From Cocos nucifera (taxonomy: Eukaryota > Streptophyta > Magnoliopsida > Arecales > Arecaceae), in NCBI GenBank assembly GCA_006176705.1, contig QRFJ01001027.1:337976-401975 (forward strand): a stretch of DNA of 64,000 bases, read 5' to 3'. Position 1 is the stretch's first letter; each line of letters begins with the position of its first letter. Both the position numbers and the translations under genes were made by a program. Positions 21,084 through 30,630 of this stretch are shown piece after piece. Under the pieces are notes generated by a model. The model was not told the DNA's origin, did not search any database, and saw only the letters and a list, made by a program, of their open reading frames with translations.

Positions 21084-23338
21084 TGTTAGATATATGTGCC
21101 CTAGAAGCCAGAATTGGCTGACACTTGTAATACACTTCTAGGGGCAAAATTATAATTTTGACTATAATCAATAAAATGGGTTATTTTCTATCACATATGT
21201 GTATTTAGTGTCTGTGATACATCCTTTGAGTTAATGGTAATGATAATTCATATTTTCAAGAGTTGAAAATTTAAGACATGAATAATCATTATTAACTCAT
21301 AAAATGCTCCCGACCATAGGATCATCACGAGGATGGTGATTGATCCGGAAGGTTGGTGTACAATCGCTTCTCTTTAGTAGATGAGTCTTGAGTCTACGGT
21401 GTGGAGACACCGGAGCGAGAGTACAGGTACTCGTTAGAGAACGAGGGCACTGAGCGTGACCACCTCGAGTAGTCATTAGGAAGTCTACCTTCTCGTCAAT
21501 GACTGACTCGATGCTGCAGTAGTGTGTCTGGTTCTTTGACCTGAGATGCATCGGCAGTTCACCTTGAGGGTGTTATAGTTTGACTACACCATTACTCGGT
21601 CTCCTAGCCATATGGAACCCTGAGGTGTATGTTGGCTATAGCATGTTCATTGTAGGAACTGGATTGCATCAAGATGGAATCTATCTACCTCGGTGGTAGA
21701 GGAGCAGCCCTATGATGATCATGAGAATCAAGTCCAGAAGCCCATGGCCATGGCAGAGTGAAATAATAGAAAGAGTTTCTATTTAGATTTTCACATTGGA
21801 CTCGAATCGAATGATTACATCATATGACAGAGACTAGGGTTTGACGAGTTCACCTTAACCCTAATCTGATCGGGGCTCAAGATAGAAGAACTTAATCACA
21901 CAGGTAGCTGCACCAAGAGGTTCGCATTCAGCTCTGATGGGTTGCCACCATATACTGCTAGGTGTCACTGGTGGATTTTGGGAGCAATTAGAATGATTTA
22001 GATGATCGATCATTCTAGCTGTTCGAATCAGAAGAGTTCTGATCCATCGAAAGGAGTTTCGATGATGTCGATGATAGAGATCATGACATATCCCATTACC
22101 ATACAGAACTGAACCTAACTGGGTCACACAAACAAGGGTTTGAATCTGGTGATCATCAATTGAACTGATCTAGTTCAATTGATCTGAATGAGATTCAATT
22201 AGGTTCAAGGAAATCGTGCTAGCACTCGATTGAACCTAACGTTCTTCTTTTACTATCATAAATAAGTTGTCCTGACTGAGCCAAAGGAGTTTGTGCTCAA
22301 TCAGAGGCCTTCATATGGTCTGACTGGAGGTTGTCCAAGTCAGAAAAGGTTGTCTTATTTTGTAAGACATTACCTGCCATTTTTGGTCACCTGCCATTTC
22401 TTGTTCTTTGACTTTGGTCAAAAGTCTACCTTTGACTGGTCAAACGTTGACCATTGACACTTTGACTTTTGACCACATGTCATGCACCTATTGGAGAGCT
22501 GGTGGGGGCTTGTCCCCCTGCCAGAACCTGGCAAGGAGGAAGGGCGCACGCCACCCTTGGCGTGAGCCCAAGTTGGAGAGGCGCCTAGGAGTCCTTGTTG
22601 GACAAGGACTCCATCTCCTTTTTGGATTCCAATTAGAGTTCTACTAAGAATCCAGTTTGACTGGTCTTAGGCGCCCTCTAAGGAGGAATCCAGGGGACTC
22701 TATTCCCAACCAATCAGATTTAGATCTGATTTCACAAAGGGTTGTGATTGGTTGGGAGAGGAAGAGGAGTTGGATCACGCTAGTCTATAAATAAGACCCT
22801 GCGCCCAACTCAAATTCTGAAATTGAATTGAAAAAATTTCCCACGCCCCAAGGCTGCCTCTCCCTCCTTCCTCCATGCCATAGTCCATCTTCTCCCTCTC
22901 CTCTCCACGTCCAAAAGGTGTTTGGGACTTAGGTTGGTGCGATTCAGATCAAGAGAAAGGCGATCAAAAGCAAGAAGGCTGCGCTGCTGCAAAAGGACGA
23001 CTGCTGATCTTCAAAAGAGTTTTGAAGATCCTCCAGATCAGATCCAGATCTGATTTTTGGAGGTGTGATAGAGAAGAAGAGGATCTCCAGATCCAACCCG
23101 AGTGGATACCGGTAGAGGCCAGGCGCTTGCGTGGCTAGATCCAGAACCTTCCGCTGCAAACAGGATCATCAACAGGGTAATAGGATTACCCAAATCAGGT
23201 AAATTAAATTTGATTTAATTTATCTTATTTTATTTTTATTATTAAAATAATAAGAATCAGATCTGAAAATATCAAGATCTGATTGGATCAAAGAGAAAAA
23301 TTTTTGAAATATATCTCTTGATTAATCAGATCTGAACG
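21084..23338 (+). repeat. 3' LTR of A2
   Basis: Starts TGTTAGATATATGTGCCC and follows the 5' LTR closely. It ends at CAGATCTGAACG, about 35-40 bp short of the full family end (compare A5). Directly after it comes family B sequence, so the true end and any target site duplication are lost. Confidence 0.88.
22786..22793 (+). promoter_or_regulatory. TATA box in the A2 3' LTR
   Basis: TATAAATA at the same place as in the 5' LTR. It could drive outward transcription into B2. Confidence 0.5.
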
Positions 23339-23439
23339 GCCAAATTGATTTCTTCAGCGAAATTTGATAGTGTTTAATTAGATTTTTGAACTGATGCTCC
23401 TAATTGAAAGGAAGTGCACCTAAACCATGAAATGACTAC

Positions 23440-24110
23440 TGTCAGATCTATCAGAAGTGCTCAGTGACCGAACCACGGTGCGCTGCATTATGCTGGTTAT
23501 GATGAGCGATGAATTTTGTCACAGATTTGTGATGGCTCAACCAAAGGACATGCTTCAAGTGTTGGAGGATTCTTTCGGCACACCCAATGACATTGAGAGG
23601 CACAAGACTAATTGTGCCATCTTCAATGCCAGAACATGGGATGGAGCCTCTGTCACTGATCATGTACTGTACATGATCGAGCTGATAGAACACGAGCATG
23701 CTCGGCTTTTTCTTGCACAAACAGCTTGGAAAAGAAGCAATACTGAACCCGCTGCCCAAATTTTATCTCCCATTTCTTACACATTATAGAATGTCAAAGC
23801 TCGAAGTTGACTACCATGGGTTACTGGGGTTACTTCAAAAGTTTGAGAAGGATCACCAGCTCCACAAGGAGTCGGTAAACTTAGTAGGAGGTTCATCTTC
23901 TCATTCTTGGTCCTTTGGGAAAGGGAAGAAGAATAAGAAGAAGAAAGCTAAGAAGGTGCAAGTTTGGGCTAGGACATTTGTGCAGGGCCAGACCAGAAAA
24001 ATCAACCCCAATAAGAGTCAAGCTAAATGCTTCTTTTGCAAGAAGCTGGGGCACTGGAAGAAGAACTGTCCTCAGTACATTAACCCCTAGATCCGAACAG
24101 GCAGAGGAAG
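23440..24110 (+). pseudogene. gag of B2
   Basis: Readable from SDRTTVRCIMLVMMSDEF (about 23,465) through QVLEDSFGTPNDIERHKTN. A frameshift near 23,690 leads into YRMSKLEVDYHGLLGLLQKF and a lysine-rich stretch. The zinc knuckle CFFCKKLGHWKKNC (CX2CX4HX4C) lies at about 24,030-24,070. A TAG at 24,088 ends the frame. The N-terminus, seen in B4 as MATSLSL, is absent. Role: particle formation and RNA binding. Confidence 0.8.
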
Positions 24111-24490
24111 AAGCAAGCTATGCTGGAAAAGGTATTTATATGATAACTCCTTATAATTTTTCTATTTATGATATTGTTAACTGGGTATTGGATACCGAAA
24201 GCCCTTATCATATTTGTAATTCATTGCAGAGGTTGCAGGTCCGTAGAAGATTCAAGTAAGGTGAAAGATTCCTGAACGTTGGAGATGGAAGACCAGTTCT
24301 AGTTCTAGCTTTAGAAATTTTGAAACTTGTACTTGAATCTCATACCATTGTTCTTAGTGATTATCATTTCTATCCTAGTTTCTTTTTAAATATCATTTCT
24401 GTTGGTCTTTTGGCCATGAACAATTATGAAATTTCAATAAAAAAAAAAGTTTATAATGTCATTATGAATAGTATTACTGCTTTCTATGCA
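24110..24490 (+). pseudogene. Protease region of B2
   Basis: The motif WVLDTESPYHICNSLQ at about 24,182-24,230 marks the copia protease. The catalytic D-[ST]-G reads DTE, so the conserved Gly is lost. Reading stops near 24,259, and homology to B4 continues through KLVLESHTIVLS-like text to about 24,490 with stops. Confidence 0.7.
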
Positions 24491-25776
24491 TAATTGAACA
24501 ATGGTGTATATATGTTATCATACCCTATTAATGTAGTCTATTCAACTGGCAAACATCCTAGATTAGATAATGTGATAGATATCTACTTATGGCACTATAG
24601 GCTTGGTTATATAAACAAGAATAGGATAAGCAGATTGGCTCAAGAGGGTATCCTCGAACTTAGTAATTGTAAATCACTTCTAACCTGTGAATTCTATCTT
24701 CTTGGTAAAATGATCAAGTCATCTTTTATTGAAAAAGGTCAGAGAGCCACTGAGCTCTTAGGTCTAGTATATACTGATATATATGGACCAATGAGCACAA
24801 GTGTCAGAGGTGGATATCTACTTCATTACTTTCAAAGATGATCTATCCAAACATGGATATGTCTATCTGATAAAACATAAGTCGGATTCTTTTGAAATGT
24901 TCAAATAATTTCAAAGTGAAGTAGAAAAATAAACTAGAAAGAGTATTAAAACTCTTCGGTCTGACCAAGGAGGGGAATACCTTTCCAGTGAGTTTCTTAC
25001 ATATCTAGGAGAGAATGAGATTCTCTCCCAATGGACTCCTCCAAGAATACCATGGCATAATAGTGTATCTAAAAGGAGGAATCGGACTCTGTTAGATATA
25101 GTCCGATCCATGATGGATTTTGCCAGCTTGTCGATATCTCTCTAGGGATATGCACTCAAATCGACTTGCTATCTTTTAAATAGGGTTCCAAGTAAATATG
25201 TGGTTAAAACTTCATATGAGATATGGATAGGACGTAAGCCAGCACTTTCATACCTTAGGATCTAGGAGTGCCCAGCTTATGTCAAACGGTTAATTACAGA
25301 TAAACTTGGACCTAGGTCTGACAAGTACGTATTTATAGGGTACCCAAGTGAGACCAAAGAATACTATTTCTACCATGATGATGAACAAAATGTGTTCATC
25401 AGCCTTAGGGCAACCTTTTTGGAAAAGGAGTTTCTTAGTGAAGAAACTGTTGCCTCTAAGATTATTGAACTTGATGAAGTTCAATAAATAGAAAGTTTAA
25501 CACATAATGCTAAACCTATGTCGGATTTAATCAGATCAGATCTGAAGCCTAGTGAACCCACACCATTAAGGCGATCCGAGAGAGTACCGCACCCGGATAG
25601 ATACTATGGATTCTTGGTTCAAGATGGTGATCCCATCAAACTTGATGAGAACAATGAGGATCTGATCACTTACATGGATGCTATGTAGAGATCTGATTCT
25701 GACAAATGGCTAGAAACCATGAGATCCAAAGTTAATTCCATGAAGGTCAACGATGTATGGACATTAGTTGACCCAC
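24490..25776 (+). pseudogene. Integrase and start of RT of B2
   Basis: GAG-pre-integrase text (YLWHYRLGYINKNRISRL, 24,580-24,640; CEFYLLGKM near 24,690) precedes the integrase core (LVYTDIYGPMSTS near 24,760; SDQGGEYLSS near 24,960; NRTLLDIVRSMM near 25,080). Several stops (24,841, 24,905, 24,930, 25,143, 25,264) and frame changes break it. The linker carries RRSERVPHPDRYYGFLVQDG (25,570-25,630). The reverse transcriptase begins KVNDVWTLVDP and is cut at 25,776. Confidence 0.78.
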
Positions 25777-27094
25777 TGTTGCCCAGATAGACAACCCAAG
25801 AGGGGGGGGGTGCGGGGGGGGGGGGGGGTGAATTAGGTTTTTAAAAAATTAAAATAAAAATTAAAATAGATATGTATAGCGCTAAATAATTAAAACCTAA
25901 GTAAATCAAATGTAAGAGCAAATAGAAGACACAATTAAGAGCACACATACAAACAAGAGAATTTTATAGTGGTTCGATGCTCTTCCAGCACCTACGTCCA
26001 CTTCCCAAGCACTCTCTTGGAAATTTTACTTTAATCCCACAAGATTACAGTCGGATAGTTTTCCTGGGCACACTATTCAAAAGCTCAATTGGTTTTTCCC
26101 TAGGTTCACCAACCACAATCCTTACAAGAATCAGATGAATCAATCTAAATAAACAGAGGAGAGAAAAAGCCGCAAAACCCAAGTTTCAGCCCCTGCTGAA
26201 ACCGAGTACATGGAAAGTGAAAAAGGAATTTTACAACTTGAAATGCCCCTTTGAATGAGGTCATTGCAGTTCGTTGAAATCCTCTTTGAATGCGTGGAGT
26301 TAATGCACTTGAGGATTCTTCAAAGCTTGAGAGAACATATTGATTGGAGATTGGGTATACATTTAAGAATAGAGCGTGCTTTTCTTTCTCTTGTTTTTCT
26401 CTTTTTTTTTCAAAAATAATCTTTCTTCCTTTTATATCTCCAGCATTTCATTTTTTCTGGTGATGATTGGAGTTCAGAAAAAGCAAAATCTGATCGTTGG
26501 AGAGTAGCAACTAGCTATTGGAACGGAAAAAATCCGACCTAGAATGTCCCATCAAAAAGCTATCATCATGTCTCGAGACCTCTTGATTTGTCTCGAGACA
26601 TCTCGCCAGGTTATGAGACCTCTTGTGTTGATCAGGAGAGCTCTCATTTTCAGTCGCACGAAAAATCACCTTTCTGAAAAAATGGCTCATCTGAGATTGA
26701 GACATCTCGATTCTGAACGAGACGTCTCACTGGAACAACGAGACCTCTCAAAAATTATGTGACACCTCTCAGTCTCAGAGCATATTAACTAGGTTTCTAT
26801 CGTCTGAGATCGAGACATCTCAAGATTCACTCAAGATTTCTCGAAATTGAGCCAGAACTGCATTTGCTGCATTCCAGTCCACTCAAAAGCTCTCGAAAAA
26901 AATCCGAGATGCCTCGAAGACTGCTCTAAGGCAATTTTAGGGAATTTGAATTTCATTTGATTTCCACTTTATGTCTTCCTTATTTTGATCAGAGAGCTCT
27001 CTTTCTTCTGATATTGGAACACTTAAAATAAAATATATTAGTAATCATTTGCTTTATTGTTTGGTCATCATCAAAATCACTTAGGTGGTCAACA
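25777..27094 (-). repeat. 3' LTR of the SIRE-like element
   Basis: Read on the minus strand, the LTR starts TGTTGACCACC at 27,094 and ends GGGCAACA at 25,777, giving TGTTG...CAACA ends and a length of 1,318 bp. The outer part carries two long G runs (25,802-25,828). The middle (26,560-26,915) is full of short near-palindromes of the form GAGACnTCTC. Confidence 0.85.
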
Positions 27095-27108
27095 ATCTCC
27101 CCCTTTTT
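27095..27108 (-). promoter_or_regulatory. Polypurine tract of the SIRE-like element
   Basis: On the minus strand AAAAAGGGGGAGAT directly precedes the LTR start. A second similar purine run lies at 27,348-27,360. Confidence 0.8.
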
Positions 27109-27625
27109 GATGATGACAAAACATTAAGCAAGCCATAAAAGGAATGTAAGCAATGTATATCAAGAACTAATGAATGCAAATGAATAGGATTGAATAACAT
27201 TCTTTTCATTTTGTATTTGTTCATTTCAATCATTTCATTTTCTAAAAGTTCCTTTTTGTGAATTTGTATTTTTGATTTGAATGATTATTCATTTGTATTT
27301 TGAATGTTAGATTTAATTATGCATTTGCATATTTCTCCTTAATATTTCTCCCCCTTTTTGTCAGCATCAAACTCACAACAATGAGAGAATCATAAAAAGG
27401 CAAGAACATGAAAAAAGTTGATTTCATTGCAAGATGTGATAATACATAGATCGATGTATGTTGGTTTACAAAAAAAATGAATCTCATACCAACATACTTA
27501 AACCAAGAGGGGGAAGAAATTAGGATAAAAATGAAATTTCAAGCCTTTTTTTTTTATTTTTGAAGATTGAATTAGGAGTGTTTAGGATGATAGAGGGAGA
27601 CCAAAAAATTTAAGATTAAATATTT
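27109..27625 (-). other. Non-coding tail between RNase H and LTR of the SIRE-like element
   Basis: About 500 bp without a convincing frame. Full SIRE elements can carry an env-like ORF here; none is seen. A second polypurine-like run at 27,348-27,360 is the only notable site. Confidence 0.6.
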
Positions 27626-28567
27626 TTATAGAGGATCACATACACCAGGTTCACCCCGAATTTTAGAGAATCTATCTTCACTTAGAGGTTTTGTAAAAAT
27701 GTTAGCTAATTGATTTTTAGTTGAAATAAATTCAAGCACAATGTTATTATTTTGAACATGATCTCTAATGAAATGATGTCTAATTTCAATGTGTTTGGTT
27801 CTTAAATGTTGAACAGGATTTTTTGTCAAGTTTATGGCACTAGTGTTATGACATTTAATAGGTATCTTGTTTTGCTTAATTCCAAAGTCTTTGAGTTGTT
27901 GGTTGAACCAAAGTATTTGAGCATAGCAACTCTCCGCAGCAACATATTCGGTCTTGGCCGTTGACAGTGCTACAGAGTTTTGCTTTTTGCTATACCAAGA
28001 GATCAAGTTCAACCCTAGAAATTGACAAGTGCCACTGGTACTCTTTCTATCAATTTTACATCCTCCATAGTTTGCATCAGTGTATCCAATCAATTCAATA
28101 GAAGATTGTTTTGAGTACCAAAGACCTAAGTTGTGTGTGTAGATCAAATATCTAAAAATTCTTTTAACAACTAATAAGTGTGATTCTTTAGGATTAAATT
28201 GAAATCTAGCACACATGCACACACTAAATAATATATCAGGCCTACTTGTAGTTAAGTAAAGTAACGATCCTATCATACCTCTGTAGAGCTTTTCATTTAC
28301 TTTCTTACCATTCTCATCTTTGTCAAGTTTGCAAGAAGGGCTCATGGGTGTGCCGATTTTCTTTCCATTTTTGATGCCAAACTTCTTGAGCATCTCCTTA
28401 ACGTACTTTGTTTGGCTAATGAAAATGCCTTCCTTTGATTGTTTGACTTGTAGTCCAAGAAAGAAATTCAGCTCCCCCATCATGCTCATTTCAAATTCAC
28501 TCTGTATCAACTTAGCAAACTCTTGACAAAGAATTTCATCAGTAGCTTCGAATATGATGTCATCCAC
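27626..28567 (-). CDS. RT active-site end and RNase H of the SIRE-like element (open 313 codons)
   Basis: Runs from the polymerase motif YVDDIIF (28,585-28,565) through GELNFFLGLQVKQSKEGIFI, KFGIKNGKKIGTPMSPSCKL, YRGMIGSLLYLTTSRPDILF and the RNase H Asp in GYTDANYGGCKIDRKSTSG. It ends KNQLANIFTKPLSEDRF. RNase H text ALSTAKTEYVAAESCYAQ and IKCHNTSAINLTKNPVQH is readable; the usual Asp of the CDN box is His here. The frame is open to the last codon at 27,626. A poly-T (minus strand poly-A) slip near 28,590-28,600 separates it from the rest of RT, so it is part of a dead polyprotein. Confidence 0.85.
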   Translation of the reverse strand: MDDIIFEATDEILCQEFAKLIQSEFEMSMMGELNFFLGLQVKQSKEGIFISQTKYVKEMLKKFGIKNGKKIGTPMSPSCKLDKDENGKKVNEKLYRGMIGSLLYLTTSRPDILFSVCMCARFQFNPKESHLLVVKRIFRYLIYTHNLGLWYSKQSSIELIGYTDANYGGCKIDRKSTSGTCQFLGLNLISWYSKKQNSVALSTAKTEYVAAESCYAQILWFNQQLKDFGIKQNKIPIKCHNTSAINLTKNPVQHLRTKHIEIRHHFIRDHVQNNNIVLEFISTKNQLANIFTKPLSEDRFSKIRGEPGVCDPL

Positions 28568-29105
28568 ATATATTTGAACTACAAGGTCATTATTTTTTTT
28601 TTCAAAAATAGTGTGGTGTCTACACTTTCTCTAATAAAATTATTTTGTAATAAGAATTTGCTCAATCTCTCATACCAAACTCTAGGTGCTTGTTTAAGTA
28701 CATAGAGTGCTTTATTTAACTTATATACATGATTGGGAAGTGAGTGATTTTCAAATTCGAATGGTAGTTCTACAAATACATCTTTGGCAATATAACCATC
28801 TAAAAAGATGCTTTTCACATCCATTTGAAATAATTTGAAATTTATATAACAGGCAAAAGCAAGTAACAATTATAGCCTCTAATCTTGCTACAGGTGTGTA
28901 TGTTTCATCAAAGTCAATTCCTTCTTCTTGATTATATCCTTCAGCAATTAATCTAGCTTTATTTTTTACAACATTACCATGTTCATCTAATTTGTTCCTA
29001 AATACCCATTTTATGCCAATTATAGGATGATTTATGGGTCTATTTACAAGAGTCCATATATTGTTTCTTTCAAATTGATTTAGTTCATCTTGCATGGCTA
29101 GCATC
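28568..29105 (-). pseudogene. N-terminal reverse transcriptase of the SIRE-like element
   Basis: The frame 29,104-28,751 begins with the linker end MLAMQDELNQFERNNIWTLV and gives IIGIKWVFRNKLDEHGNVVK and EGYNQEEGIDFDETYTPVA. A 1-bp shift near 28,870 moves to 28,869-28,579, with LFQMDVKSIFLDGYIAKDVF and KLNKALYVLKQAPRVWYERL. The core order is complete; the frame breaks kill it. Confidence 0.8.
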
Positions 29106-29300
29106 CAATTAGTGCCTTATTCAGCTTCTATATTTTTAGGTTCTATTTGAGAAACAAATGCAAGGTAATCAAATATATCCTTAAAAGAGGATCTACTTCT
29201 TATCCCTTGTGAAGGATTACCTAAATTAATTCCTTTGGATGATTATGTGCATACCTCCACTTCTTGGATAGATCTCTATGATCAATGCTTCAATCTCAAG
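29106..29300 (-). other. Degraded linker between integrase and RT of the SIRE-like element
   Basis: About 200 bp with stops in all three minus frames. It lies where SIRE polyproteins have a poorly conserved linker. A stop (29,118) interrupts text leading into MLAMQDELNQ. Confidence 0.5.
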
Positions 29301-29309
29301 ATCCTTATC

Positions 29310-30630
29310 TTATTCAATGATTGTTGTAGAGTTATCTTTGTCATAAATGATGTTGTCCCTTAAGTTTAGCTCCTTCATTCCATCTTCGAGAATTCCTGTA
29401 TCATCATCAAAAATATCTTCTTTTCTCAAAGAATGATTGTTAGCTTCATCAAAAATGACATGTATTGATTCTTCAACAACTAAAGATTGTTTGTTGAAGA
29501 CTCTATATGCTTTGCTAGATTTAGAGTATCCAAGGAATATACCTTCATCTGCCTTAGCATCAAATTTGCCTAGATTATCTTTACTATTGTTATGAATCAA
29601 ATATTTACAACCAAAAATATGAAAATAATTAATATTAGGACTTTTTTCTTTCCAAAGCTCATAGGAGGTTTTCTTTAAAATCGAGCAAATAGAAACTCTA
29701 TTTAGGATGTAACATGCTGTGTTAATGGCTTCAGTCCAAAAGTATTTAAGTAGATTCCCTTCACACAACATGGTACGGACCATATCAACTAAGGTTCAAT
29801 TCTTTCTTTCAATAACTCCATTTTATTGAGGGGTTCTAGGTGCTGAAAAATTGTGTTCTATACCATGTTCATTATAAAATTTTTCAAAATGTTTGTTTTC
29901 AAATTCTGTGCCATGATCACTACGGATACATACCAAAGTAGAGTTCTTTTCATTTGCTATTTTCTTGTAAAACTTTGAAAATAATGAAAATACTTCATCT
30001 TTCTGAGCTAAATAGAACCCAAGTAAAACGAGAATAATCATCAATAATTACTAGACCATACTTCTTTTCTCCTAGGCTTGTGGTCCTAGTAGGTCCAAAC
30101 AAATCCATATGAATCAATGCAAGAGGCCTAGAAATTGAAACTACATTTTTGAATTTGAAACTCCCCTTGGTTTGTTTTTTGAATTGGCAAGCATCACAAA
30201 TATGATAAATTTGAAAATTTAGTTTTGGTAGCCCCTTAACTAAGTCTTTATTATGCAATTTATAAAGAGTATGCATGCTAGCATGACCTAATCTTCGGGG
30301 CCAAAGCCAACTAGTTTTTTTTATGTTAGCATTTATTGCAACTAGACATTGGCCACTCTTCATGGCAATTTCATCAAGATTCATCATGTGGATGTTCTCA
30401 CGCCTAGATCCTTTAGTTTTGGTAGCCCCTTAACTAAGTCTTTATTATGCAATTTATAAAGAGTATGCATGCTAGCATGACCTAATCTTAGGGGCCAAAG
30501 CCAACTAGTTTTTTTTATGTTAGCATTTATTGCAACTAGACATTGGCCACTCTTCATGGCAATTTCATCAAGATTCATCATGTGGATGTTCTCACGCCTA
30601 GATCCGATAAATTTTAAACTATCATCCAAG
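29310..30630 (-). pseudogene. GAG-pre-integrase and integrase of the SIRE-like element
   Basis: The zinc-binding block RLGHASMHTLYKL and CDACQFKKQTKGSF (30,310-30,165) is followed by LIHMDLFGPTRTTSLG (first Asp), a frameshift near 30,000, IRSDHGTEFENKHFEKF (second Asp, about 29,920) and a stop at about 29,827. Then come MVRTMLCEGNLLKYFWTEAI (29,783) and YLIHNNSKDNLGKFDAKADE, to 29,310. The upstream 194 bp are tandemly duplicated (30,218-30,411 and 30,412-30,605), which repeats the zinc-binding block. Confidence 0.82.
30218..30605. repeat. 194-bp tandem duplication inside the SIRE-like pol
   Basis: The unit 30,218-30,411 is repeated at 30,412-30,605. I see one mismatch (CTTCGGGG versus CTTAGGGG). 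The copies abut without spacer. Confidence 0.92.

Larger units (their letters stand above)
13117..23338 (+). mobile_element. Copia family A copy A2: nearly complete, two LTRs
   Basis: Order on the plus strand: 5' LTR (13,117-15,367), long leader, gag, protease, integrase, reverse transcriptase, RNase H, polypurine tract, 3' LTR (21,084-23,338). The two LTRs are almost identical by eye, so insertion was recent. Even so, the coding part has at least nine single-base indels and several stops. The end of the 5' LTR and the primer binding site are deleted, and the 3' LTR lacks its last 35-40 bp. The RNase H and C-terminal text resembles the Tork/TAR side of copia; I cannot fix the lineage. Confidence 0.92.
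23339..25776 (+). mobile_element. Copia family B copy B2: gag to start of RT, cut by SIRE
   Basis: Internal part of a second copia family, homologous to B4 on the minus strand. Gag homology starts near 23,440. The copy ends at 25,776 inside reverse transcriptase (VNDVWTLVDPL), where the LTR of the SIRE-like element begins. No LTR of this copy remains, and its 3' half is not found on the other side of the SIRE insertion. Confidence 0.85.
25777..30630 (-). mobile_element. SIRE-like copia retrotransposon, 3' part only
   Basis: On the minus strand: pol from GAG-pre-integrase (30,629) to RNase H (27,626), a short non-coding tail, polypurine tract and 3' LTR. The pol wording (NQLADIFTKPL-like end, DDYSRFTWV, GHASMHTLYKLHNKDLVKGL) fits the SIRE/Maximus branch. 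The element is inserted in B2; the 5 bp beside its LTR are CCCAC (25,772-25,776). Its 5' half is missing: A3 starts at 30,631 and no SIRE sequence is seen beyond A3. Confidence 0.85.

Noticed and set aside
27348..27360. Second polypurine run of the SIRE-like element as an LTR border
   Set aside because: No TG end follows, and the tract at 27,095 fits the LTR ends better.
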